Shown here: one piece after another, positions 1-6,073 of the stretch | Layout of the letters: each line of letters begins with the position of its first letter | How positions within the stretch are numbered: position 1 is the stretch's first letter | From: Burkholderiales bacterium | GTDB taxonomy: Bacteria; Pseudomonadota; Gammaproteobacteria; Burkholderiales; Burkholderiaceae_C | Length of the DNA stretch: 6,792 bases | Reading direction: 5' to 3' | NCBI GenBank assembly: GCA_947448105.1 | Contig: CANFNE010000137.1 | Location: 1-6,792 of the forward strand | Notes under the pieces: model-generated | Seen by the model: only the letters and a program-made list of their open reading frames with translations | Databases searched by the model: none | What the model was told of the DNA's origin: nothing | Program-made: the position numbers and the translations under genes

Positions 1-444
1 CCAGGCCAAGACCACAAAGCCTTTTTCCAGAAACTTTTTTTCCATGCCCGCGCGCATCTTCTCGCGCACGTAATCCACCTCGTCCCAGCTTCGGAAAAGC
101 AAAGGTATCCCTTGCAAGGCCGAAATCGAGGGCTCGATTTCCCGCAGGCCCACCACCGACAAGAGCGCGCCTTGCAACTGCCCGATGCGCATGCGCCGCG
201 CCATTTCTGCCTCGCCGCCCTGGCTGCCGTCCGGATACACCAGGTATTTCGCGTTGTCGCCTTGCGCCGCGCGCCAGGCCTCGCCAATGTCCATGAGTTG
301 GCGGTGGTACAGCGAGTTTTTGGGCACCAGTGAGCCAATGCGAAATTGCTTGTCCGCAGCAGCGCACGCGGTGTGGACGCCCACGGCGGCCCATACCGAC
401 AGTGCGCACAGCACCAGCCGAAGAGAGGGTTTACACAGATTCAT
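1..444 (-). CDS. dctP: TRAP transporter substrate-binding protein, DctP type (C-terminus beyond the window)
   Basis: Periplasmic solute receptor of a TRAP importer, which captures a substrate (usually a carboxylate) and passes it to the DctQ/DctM membrane subunits. The 148 visible codons start at the ATG at 444 and read off the left edge. Residues 1-29 form a signal peptide: basic start (MNLCKPSLR), hydrophobic core, and an Ala-rich cleavage site near CAAA/DKQ. The mature part opens with FRIGSLVPKNSLYH and continues with a DGSQGGEAEMARRMRIGQLQGALLS stretch, typed here in part only as GGEAEM...RIGQLQGA, which is typical of the DctP family, as is the later SALQGIPLLFRSWDEV. It lies 16 nt downstream of the TatT gene on the same strand, so the two are probably cotranscribed; the Shine-Dalgarno sequence is weak. 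The substrate cannot be read from this fragment, and the membrane subunit genes are not in the window. Family assignment is firm; specificity is unknown. Confidence 0.85.
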   Translation of the reverse strand, partial: MNLCKPSLRLVLCALSVWAAVGVHTACAAADKQFRIGSLVPKNSLYHRQLMDIGEAWRAAQGDNAKYLVYPDGSQGGEAEMARRMRIGQLQGALLSVVGLREIEPSISALQGIPLLFRSWDEVDYVREKMRAGMEKKFLEKGFVVLAW

Positions 445-460
445 GGAAGTACCCGTTGTT

Positions 461-1387
461 TCAAAATAAGTCATCGGCTGTTTGGAGCAGCCACTGCGCA
501 CGCGCACGCATCACTTCATTGGCCAGATCGCGGCGCAGTTCGCTCGCTGCCATGGCTTTGCGCAGCAGCAGTTCAAAGTCCTCGCGCTGTCCTTGTGCCT
601 GCGCGATGTTCTCTGCCTTGGCGACCAAGGGGCCGGCGTTTTTGCCGCCGCCTATGGCGATGGCATCGTCGAAAAATTGTGCGGCGCGGTTGAGTGAGCC
701 GCCTGGGACGGATGCCTCAAAACTTCCCATCAGGCTGGCCAGGCCGCCGCCGTCGTGCTGCGGGTCCAGCTTCCAGGCCAGGCCCGCCAAGCGGTAGGCC
801 AGGGGCAAATCGGCAACCGCGTCCGGCACATCTTTGGACAGCGAGATATAGCCCCCCCACGAGGCAGCCGCCCAGTAGGCCAGGCCCACTTGGTCTTTGG
901 AAAGCACGGGCCACTGGCCCGGCTTGGGCTGTGCCAGCTTTGCCGCGAAGCCCGGTGAAGAAAGTTCCAGCGCCCGCATCGCATGGCGGTGGGCCCGAAG
1001 GTACAGGCGTTTCGCACGCTCGTTGGTGCGGTAAGCGGCTTGGGCGTCGCTGGCAGCGATTTTCTCCGCTTCAAAGGCGACAAAGGCAAAGGCGTATTGG
1101 CTCAGCCCGGCGCAGACCGCCTCTGCGAGCTTGAGGTTGCCGGGCGACTCGTTCAACAGCGACTCGGACAATTTCAAATAGAAAGCGCTGGCCTCGCGCG
1201 CCAGGCCGACGTCCTCCTCGACCGCCGCCCCTTGGCTGGCCAGTTCATTGCCCAAACTCTGAACGATGAGCTGGCGCGCAGAGCAGGCGCTCAGCAGTAC
1301 TGCCACCAAGACGGCGCCGCACACGCGGGTTAATCTGCCAACAACACCGCCGTCGCTGCGGAAAAGGGATGCAAGAGTGGTGTTCAA
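461..1387 (-). CDS. tatT: TRAP transporter T-component (TatT) family lipoprotein
   Basis: Predicted outer-envelope lipoprotein of the TatT family, known from the Treponema pallidum Tp0956/Tp0957 pair, in which a helical TPR-like T-protein partners the TRAP binding protein. From the TTG at 1387 the product is 308 aa. A basic segment (R18, R21) and a hydrophobic run lead to the lipobox LSAC, with the lipidated cysteine at residue 35; Ser at +2 fits outer-membrane retention. The remainder is almost wholly helical and Ala-rich, with family-like patches YLRAHRHAMRALE, AYWAAASWGGYISLSKD and FFDDAIAIGGGKN. The start is uncertain: the frame is open to 1537, but there is no ATG between 1535 and the lipobox. 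GTG at 1411, TTG at 1387 and GTG at 1324 are candidates, none with a clear Shine-Dalgarno; 1387 gives the most plausible signal peptide. It is followed directly by the DctP gene, which supports the assignment. Confidence 0.8.
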   Translation of the reverse strand: MNTTLASLFRSDGGVVGRLTRVCGAVLVAVLLSACSARQLIVQSLGNELASQGAAVEEDVGLAREASAFYLKLSESLLNESPGNLKLAEAVCAGLSQYAFAFVAFEAEKIAASDAQAAYRTNERAKRLYLRAHRHAMRALELSSPGFAAKLAQPKPGQWPVLSKDQVGLAYWAAASWGGYISLSKDVPDAVADLPLAYRLAGLAWKLDPQHDGGGLASLMGSFEASVPGGSLNRAAQFFDDAIAIGGGKNAGPLVAKAENIAQAQGQREDFELLLRKAMAASELRRDLANEVMRARAQWLLQTADDLF

Positions 1388-1514
1388 AAGTTTGCTGCCG
1401 CTGAGAAGCACAAACAGGCAATTTATTCCGGTTTCATGAAGTTGGCGTGACAGTTCAGCGATGTGCGTCCATGCGCTATGCTCATTTGCAATTCGCCATT
1501 CCCCTTCGCAAGCC
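1388..1514. promoter_or_regulatory. Divergent intergenic region between tatT and the kinase operon
   Basis: This spacer must hold the promoters for both directions. On the plus strand TATGCT at 1477-1482 resembles a -10 box, about 33 nt before the GTG at 1515, but the hexamer 17 nt upstream of it (TTCAGC, 1454-1459) is a poor -35. GTGACA at 1447-1452 is a good -35 match but lies 24 nt from that box. On the minus strand an AT-rich patch around 1415-1425 (GAATAAATT) sits just ahead of the candidate tatT starts. No operator-like inverted repeat stands out. If the TATGCT box is real, the ATG at 1461 would lie upstream of the transcript, favouring GTG 1515 as the kinase start. Confidence 0.3.
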
Positions 1515-2585
1515 GTGTCCACCCCCTCCCCAAGCACCGACCCTGCGCAACTGCTGGCGCTGGTGCGCGCGCAGTTTTCCCCGCACGCCAGTGCGGTGCG
1601 CCACCTCAGCGGTGAGCGCGACCTGAACTATGTGGTGGAGATGGGCGTGGGGCATGAGGGGAACCAGGCCGCGCCCGTGCGCTATGTGCTCAAGGTCAGC
1701 GACAGCCAAGAAAACCCGGCTGCACTGGCCTTGCAAAACGCCACGCTCGAGCACCTGGCCGAGCACGCGCCGCACTTGCCGGTGCAGCGCCTGTACCGCT
1801 GGCAGGGTGGCGCGCAGCTCTTGGCTGTGCCGGGGCTTGGCGGTGTGTGCTACGCCCGCATGCTGGCATATTTGCCGGGCCTGCCGCTGCACGAGGCGCC
1901 CGCCAGCGCGGCGCAGCGCCAGTCCATTGGCGCGACCTTGGGTGCGCTGGACCGGGCGCTGTCGGCCTTTGACCATCCGCTGGTGGGCAACCCGGCCTTG
2001 TGGTGGGACATCCAGCGCACGCCCGAGTTGCAAACCTGGCTGCCCGCCATTGCCGACGCGCAGTCGCGCGCCTGGAGCGAAGCCGTATTTGGCCGCTATG
2101 TGCTCGAGCTGCAGCCCCTGGTGCACACGCTGGCGCAGCAGTACCTGCACAACGACTTCAACCCCTACAACCTGCTGGTGGACCCGGCCAACCCACGCCA
2201 GGTCTGCGGCGTGCTGGACTTTGGCGACATGGTGCACGGCCCGCGCGTGTTTGATGCGGCGGTGGCCATGTCCTACCAGGGGAGTGAGAGCGGACAGCCC
2301 CACCTTGGCAACATGCTGGACTTTGCGCTGGGCTACCAGGCTGCCAACCCGCTGACTGAGCGCGAGTTGCAGCTCTTGCCCCTGCTTGCCGCAGTGCGCT
2401 GCGCCATGACTTTGTGCATTACCGAGCAGCGCGCGCTGTGGTTTCCTGAGAACCGCGCCTACATTTTGCGCAACCACGCTGTGGCCAGCGCGGGCCTGCG
2501 CGCGCTCATGGCGCCAGGTCTGGACGCGGCCACCCATGCTTTGCTGCAGCATCTGCACGCCGCGCCCAAGCCGAGGGACTTATGA
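1515..2585 (+). CDS. APH-family phosphotransferase, hydroxylysine kinase-like (amino alcohol or amino acid kinase)
   Basis: Cytoplasmic small-molecule kinase of the aminoglycoside phosphotransferase / choline kinase fold, 356 aa from GTG 1515 (374 aa from ATG 1461; the extra 18 residues look non-homologous and neither start has a good ribosome binding site). In GTG numbering: a nucleotide-binding loop SGERDLNYVV near residue 33, the ATP-contacting lysine in YVLKVS (K60), the catalytic loop LHNDFNPYN (H212, D214, N219) and the second metal motif LDFGD (D235). The usual HGD is HND here, while the catalytic Asp and metal-binding Asn are kept. Its stop overlaps the start of the PLP enzyme gene (ATGA), so the two are translationally coupled. 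Together they resemble the human pair hydroxylysine kinase and 5-phosphohydroxylysine phospho-lyase, so an amino alcohol or hydroxy-amino acid is the likely acceptor (inference). A homoserine kinase-like activity is an alternative. An antibiotic-resistance role is unlikely in this setting. Confidence 0.85.
   Translation: MSTPSPSTDPAQLLALVRAQFSPHASAVRHLSGERDLNYVVEMGVGHEGNQAAPVRYVLKVSDSQENPAALALQNATLEHLAEHAPHLPVQRLYRWQGGAQLLAVPGLGGVCYARMLAYLPGLPLHEAPASAAQRQSIGATLGALDRALSAFDHPLVGNPALWWDIQRTPELQTWLPAIADAQSRAWSEAVFGRYVLELQPLVHTLAQQYLHNDFNPYNLLVDPANPRQVCGVLDFGDMVHGPRVFDAAVAMSYQGSESGQPHLGNMLDFALGYQAANPLTERELQLLPLLAAVRCAMTLCITEQRALWFPENRAYILRNHAVASAGLRALMAPGLDAATHALLQHLHAAPKPRDL
2573..2577 (+). promoter_or_regulatory. 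Ribosome binding site for the PLP enzyme gene
   Basis: GAGGG lies 4 nt before the ATG at 2582, inside the last codons of the kinase gene. With the ATGA overlap at 2582-2585 it fixes the start of the downstream gene and points to coupled translation of the pair. The spacing is slightly short. Confidence 0.6.
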
Positions 2586-3910
2586 AAACCATCAACGCCT
2601 TTGACCCCGCCGCGATCCACGGCCTGCCCGCGCGCCGCCAAGCCCTGATTCAGCGGCGCGAAGCGCTGCTCGGGCCCGCCTACCGCCTGTTTTACCAAGA
2701 CCCGGTCGAGCTGGTGCGCGGCGAAGGCGTGTGGGTGTGGGACGCCGAGGGCAAGCGGTATCTGGACGCCTACAACAACGTGGTGTCTTTAGGCCACTGC
2801 CACCCCCACGTGCTGCACGCGCTGCAAACCCAGGCCGCGCAGCTCAACACCCACACCCGCTACCTGAACGAAGCGTTGCTCGACTACTCCGAGCGTTTGC
2901 TCGCCACCCACCACGCCAGCCTGAACCGCATCATGTTTACCTGCACCGGCAGCGAGGCCAATGACCTGGCGCTGCGCCTGGCGCAGTTCCACACCGGCGG
3001 CACTGGCGTCATCGTTACCGAATGGGCCTACCACGGGGTGACGCAAACCACCTCGGCCTGTTCGCCCTCTTTGGGCAATATCGCCAGCGGCTTGCCGCAG
3101 GTCTACACCGTGCCCGCGCCCCGGGCCTATGGCGTGGCGGGAACGGACGTGGGCGCCGCCTTTGCGGCAGGCGTGGACGCGGCACTGGCGCGCATGCAGG
3201 CGGACGGCGTGCGGCCTGCGGCGTTTTTGTTTGACAGCTTGTTTACCAGCGACGGTGTGTATGGCGCACCCGCTGGCTTTTTGGCCGCCGCCGTAGCGCG
3301 CGCCCGCGCGGCGGGCATGGTGGTGATTGCCGACGAGGTGCAACCCGGCTTTGGCCGCACCGGCACGCATATGTGGGGCTACCAGCGCCACGGCATTGCG
3401 CCCGACATCGCCACCCTGGGCAAACCCATGGGCAACGGCCACCCGCTGGCCGGCCTGTGCGCGCGCCACGACCTGCTCGACGCTTTTGCCCGCGAGACCC
3501 GCTACTTCAACACCTTTGGCGGTAACACCGTGAGCGCCGCCGTGGGCATGGTGGTCTTGGATGTGCTGGAGGGCGAACACTTGCTGCAAAACGCCGACGC
3601 GCAGGGCCAGTACTTTGGCCAGTGCCTGCAAGCCCTGGCGCAGCGCCACGAATGCGTGGGCGACGTGCGGCAGTTTGGCTTGTTTTTGGGTGTGGAGCTG
3701 GTGCACGGCGGCGACCCCAGCCGCCCGGCGGCGGGCTTGACCACCCGGGTGGTCAACGGCATGAAGGCGCGCGGCGTGCTGATCAGCGCCTGCAGCCCGC
3801 GCGCCAATGTGCTCAAGATCCGCCCGCCCTTGGTGCTGCAGCGCGAGCATGTGGACTTCTTTATCGACGCGCTAGACGACTGCCTGACTCGGTTGCCGCA
3901 AGCGGACTGA
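2582..3910 (+). CDS. Class-III PLP-dependent aminotransferase-fold enzyme, phospho-lyase-like (ethanolamine-phosphate / 5-phosphohydroxylysine phospho-lyase type)
   Basis: PLP enzyme of fold type I, 442 aa, close to the usual length. Visible landmarks are the phosphate-binding TGSEAND (122-128), the aromatic EWAYHG (147-152), the cofactor-ring aspartate in IADEVQPGFGRTG (D251) and the Schiff-base lysine in GKPMGNGHP (K281), followed by YFNTFGGN. Three stretches go beyond generic class-III aminotransferases and match the AGXT2L1/AGXT2L2 (ETNPPL/PHYKPL) branch: NNVVSLGHCHP with LNTHTRYL, KPMGNGHP, and the C-terminal KIRPPLVL. Enzymes of that branch eliminate phosphate and ammonia from a phospho-amine, giving an aldehyde, rather than transaminating. 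Coupling to an APH kinase supports this: kinase then lyase would convert hydroxylysine to 2-aminoadipate semialdehyde, or phosphoethanolamine to acetaldehyde. The exact substrate is not readable from sequence, and automated pipelines would probably label it an aspartate aminotransferase family protein. It ends 43 bp from the convergent carboxyltransferase gene. Confidence 0.9.
   Translation: MKTINAFDPAAIHGLPARRQALIQRREALLGPAYRLFYQDPVELVRGEGVWVWDAEGKRYLDAYNNVVSLGHCHPHVLHALQTQAAQLNTHTRYLNEALLDYSERLLATHHASLNRIMFTCTGSEANDLALRLAQFHTGGTGVIVTEWAYHGVTQTTSACSPSLGNIASGLPQVYTVPAPRAYGVAGTDVGAAFAAGVDAALARMQADGVRPAAFLFDSLFTSDGVYGAPAGFLAAAVARARAAGMVVIADEVQPGFGRTGTHMWGYQRHGIAPDIATLGKPMGNGHPLAGLCARHDLLDAFARETRYFNTFGGNTVSAAVGMVVLDVLEGEHLLQNADAQGQYFGQCLQALAQRHECVGDVRQFGLFLGVELVHGGDPSRPAAGLTTRVVNGMKARGVLISACSPRANVLKIRPPLVLQREHVDFFIDALDDCLTRLPQAD
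3737..3756. repeat. 20-bp perfect palindrome within the PLP enzyme gene
   Basis: The half-site TTGACCACCC (3737-3746) is followed immediately by its exact reverse complement GGGTGGTCAA (3747-3756), with no spacer. It encodes part of a Leu-Thr-Thr-Arg-Val-Val-Asn stretch near the C-terminus of the enzyme. It could bind a dimeric protein or extrude as a cruciform, but a coding coincidence is also possible. Confidence 0.6.
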
Positions 3911-3953
3911 AGCCGCGCTGAGCACGCGTTGCGCACAGGCCCCAGGGCGCGCC

Positions 3954-5933
3954 CTACCAGGTGTCGATCGCCGCCCCACGCAATGCACCCACCCGCCCAG
4001 CGGCCAAGCCGCGCACCAGCCAGGCGCGCGTGTCGGCGGGGTCGATTACCGCGTCAATCTCCAGGCTGCTGGCCATGGCCAGTGCGCTGCCGTTTTCTAC
4101 CTGTTGGGCCAGCAACTTGGCAAACAGGGCGTCGCGCTCGGCGCCCTCGGGCACGGCTTCGAGTTCTTTCTTAAACCCCAGGCGCACTGCGCCTTCCAAG
4201 CCCATGGCGCCAAATTCGGCGCTGGGCCAGGCCACGGTGCACAGCGGCGCATGAAAGCCCCCGGCCGCCATGGCCATGGCGCCCAGGCCGTAGCCCTTGC
4301 GCAAGACCACGCTCAAATAGGGCACGCGCAAGTGCGCAGCGGCAATAAACATGCGGCTCACATGGCGCACTTGTGCGGTGGCCTCGGTGTCGGGCCCGAC
4401 CATAAAGCCGGGCGTGTCCACCAGGCTGACCAGCGGCAGGCCATGGGCGTTGCACAGTTGCATAAAGCGCGCCGCCTTGTCGGCGGCATCGGCGTCAATG
4501 GCGCCGCCCAGGTGCTGCGGGTTGTTGGCCAGCACGCCTACGGCGCGGCCCTCGATGCGCGCCAGCGCGGTGTGGATGCCAAGGCCAAAGCCGCTGCGCA
4601 ACTCCAGCACGCTGCCCGCGTCGGCCAGGCCATGCAAGGCGGCGCGGCTGTCGTAGACGCGCAGGCGGTTTTCGGGCACCACGGCGCGCAGCACCAGCGC
4701 GTCGGGCGCCTGCCAGGTGGCTGATGCGCCGGTAAAAAAGCCCAGGTAATGTTTGGCCGCAGCCACGGCCTGCGCCTCGTCCTGCACCAGCAGGTCGATC
4801 ACACCATTGGCGTGCTGCACGTTGCTTGGGCCAATCTGCTCGGGCTTGAACACGCCCAGGCCCCCGCCCTCGACCATGGCCGGGCCGCCCATGCCGATGT
4901 TGCTGGCACGGGTGGCGATCACCACATCGCAGCAGCCCAAGAGCGCGGCGTTGCCGGCAAAGCAGCGCCCGGTGGTGATGCCCAGCACCGGCACCTGGCC
5001 GTTTAGTCGCGCAAAGCTGACAAAGGTGGCTACGTGCAAGCCGGCCACGATGGGCATGTCCACGTCGCCAGGTCGGCCGCCGCCACCTTCGGCAAACAAG
5101 ACCACGGGCAGCTTGTGCGCGAGCGCCAGCCCCAGCATGCGGTCGGTTTTTTGGTGGTTGCGCATGCCTTGGGTGCCCGCCAGCACAGTGGCGTCGTAGG
5201 CCATCACCACGCAGGGCGTGCCGCCCACGGTGGCGGTGCCGCAGACCATGCCGTCAGCCGGGGTGTTGCGCACCAGGTCGTCCATGCTGCGGCGTTGGCT
5301 TTGCGCGGCCACGGCCAGCGCGCCGTATTCGGAAAAGCTGCCCGCGTCGCACAGGTCGGCCAGGTTTTCGCGCGCGGTGCGCAGGCCCAGCGCGTGGCGC
5401 TTGGCCACGGCCTCGGGGCGGTTGGCGTCCAGGGTGAAGGCGTGGCGCGCCTGCACGCGGGCCAGGTCGGGGCGCGCGGGGGCGCTGGCCTTGGGGTTGG
5501 ATGGTGGGTTTTCGCTGGGCGCTTGTGCGGGCGCGGCGGGGTTGGAGGGCTGGAGCGGCGCGCCGGCCGAGGAGGGCGCGCCAGCAGGCGCAGTTGTACC
5601 TGCGCCTGTCGCCCTTGTTGGCGACTGGGTCGCCAAGTCACTGGTGCTGGCAGAACGAGTGCTTGGTAGTGACTCAGCCCCGCGTTGCACCAGCAGCAGC
5701 ACATCACCCGGCATCACCGTTTCGCCCGCTACAAAAAAGCATTCGCGCACCACGCCCGCGTGCGGCGCCACGATTTCGTGTTCCATCTTCATGGCCTCTA
5801 ACACCAACAGCACTTGTCCGGCCTGCACCGTGTCGCCGACCTGGGTCAGGCAGTGGGCGATGTGGGCTTGCAAGGGGGCGCGCAGTTCAAACATGGTGGT
5901 GTGGCCCGAGGGCGGCAAAGGAAGTTCAGGCAT
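3954..5933 (-). CDS. Biotin carrier domain fused to acyl-CoA carboxyltransferase (BCCP-CT)
   Basis: Two parts of a biotin-dependent acyl-CoA carboxylase in one 659-aa chain. Residues 14-84 are a biotinyl/lipoyl domain with the biotinylation motif EAMKM (K49). Residues 85 to about 165 are an Ala/Pro/Ser-rich flexible linker suited to a swinging carrier. Residues 166-645 are a carboxyltransferase with both crotonase-like halves: the N half has AEGGGGRPGD (281-290) and GRCFAGNAALLG (322-333); the C half has LANNPQHLGGAIDADAADKA (468-487), VDTPGF (505-510) and RKGYGLGAMAM (545-555). It would accept CO2 carried on biotin and transfer it to an acyl-CoA; acetyl, propionyl, methylcrotonyl or a longer acyl group cannot be told apart here. 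The biotin carboxylase half is missing and not encoded in the window. The gene stands alone, between a convergent and a divergent neighbour. M14 (5894) is an alternative start; neither start has a clear Shine-Dalgarno. Confidence 0.92.
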   Translation of the reverse strand: MPELPLPPSGHTTMFELRAPLQAHIAHCLTQVGDTVQAGQVLLVLEAMKMEHEIVAPHAGVVRECFFVAGETVMPGDVLLLVQRGAESLPSTRSASTSDLATQSPTRATGAGTTAPAGAPSSAGAPLQPSNPAAPAQAPSENPPSNPKASAPARPDLARVQARHAFTLDANRPEAVAKRHALGLRTARENLADLCDAGSFSEYGALAVAAQSQRRSMDDLVRNTPADGMVCGTATVGGTPCVVMAYDATVLAGTQGMRNHQKTDRMLGLALAHKLPVVLFAEGGGGRPGDVDMPIVAGLHVATFVSFARLNGQVPVLGITTGRCFAGNAALLGCCDVVIATRASNIGMGGPAMVEGGGLGVFKPEQIGPSNVQHANGVIDLLVQDEAQAVAAAKHYLGFFTGASATWQAPDALVLRAVVPENRLRVYDSRAALHGLADAGSVLELRSGFGLGIHTALARIEGRAVGVLANNPQHLGGAIDADAADKAARFMQLCNAHGLPLVSLVDTPGFMVGPDTEATAQVRHVSRMFIAAAHLRVPYLSVVLRKGYGLGAMAMAAGGFHAPLCTVAWPSAEFGAMGLEGAVRLGFKKELEAVPEGAERDALFAKLLAQQVENGSALAMASSLEIDAVIDPADTRAWLVRGLAAGRVGALRGAAIDTW

Positions 5934-5962
5934 CGCGCCAAGGCGGGCGACAGGGCCAAAAC

Positions 5963-5968
5963 AGTATA
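5963..5968 (-). promoter_or_regulatory. Candidate -10 box for the BCCP-CT gene
   Basis: On the minus strand the hexamer reads TATACT, five of six matches to the consensus, in the context CTCTATACTG. It lies 29 nt before the ATG at 5933, which would leave a 5' leader of roughly 20-25 nt. No good -35 hexamer is found 16-18 nt upstream, where the sequence is GC-rich, so the promoter would need an activator or be weak. Confidence 0.4.
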
Positions 5969-5993
5969 GAGAGCGCCCGCGTGGGGCAGGCGT

Positions 5994-5999
5994 TATGCT
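5994..5999 (+). promoter_or_regulatory. Possible -10 box for the asparaginase gene
   Basis: TATGCT at this position is a moderate -10 match, the same hexamer as in the other divergent spacer at 1477-1482. The -35 position (GAGCGC at 5971-5976) does not match consensus. If used, transcription would start near 6006 and the leader would include the hairpin at 6014-6042. Confidence 0.22.
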
Positions 6000-6013
6000 T
6001 GTCCTAGCGGCGA

Positions 6014-6042
6014 CGCGCCCGCCATGGGAGCGCGCTTTTTTT
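6014..6042 (+). terminator. Terminator-like hairpin with T-tract in the asparaginase leader (possible attenuator)
   Basis: CGCGCCC (6014-6020) can pair with GG-A-GCGCG (6027-6034, one bulged A) around a 6-nt loop, making a stem of seven mostly G-C pairs. One base later a run of seven T (6036-6042) follows. This is the layout of an intrinsic terminator on the plus strand. No plus-strand gene ends upstream; the ATG of the asparaginase follows 31 nt after the T-tract. It would therefore act as a leader attenuator, or stop antisense transcription coming from the BCCP-CT region. The pairing was worked out by eye. Confidence 0.4.
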
Positions 6043-6073
6043 CTTAAGCCCGAGCCCCCCAGAAAGCCTTTGT

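Noticed and set aside
1461..1514. N-terminal extension of the kinase from the ATG at 1461
   Set aside because: The 18 extra residues look like translated spacer, there is no Shine-Dalgarno before the ATG, and a possible -10 box lies inside the stretch; GTG at 1515 is preferred but not proven.
1482..2558. Long open frame (358 codons) antisense to the kinase gene
   Set aside because: It is the mirror of a GC-rich gene with clear kinase motifs; its product is rich in Gln, His, Arg and Val with no recognisable domain.
1515..2585. Kinase as an aminoglycoside resistance gene
   Set aside because: The fold is shared, but the coupled phospho-lyase-like gene and chromosomal-type setting point to metabolism, and there is no mobile element nearby.
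2789..3850. Long open frame (353 codons) antisense to the PLP enzyme gene
   Set aside because: A composition artefact opposite a gene with all catalytic residues in place; the translation resembles no family.
3944..3955. 12-bp palindrome AGGGCGCGCCCT considered as a bidirectional terminator
   Set aside because: It has no loop and no T-tract on either side, and it overlaps the stop codon of the BCCP-CT gene; a GC-rich coincidence is likelier.
5204..5707. Minus-strand frame of 167 codons within the BCCP-CT linker region
   Set aside because: An alternative reading of Pro/Ala-rich DNA that gives an Arg/Pro-rich product; the real frame is continuous from carrier to transferase domain.
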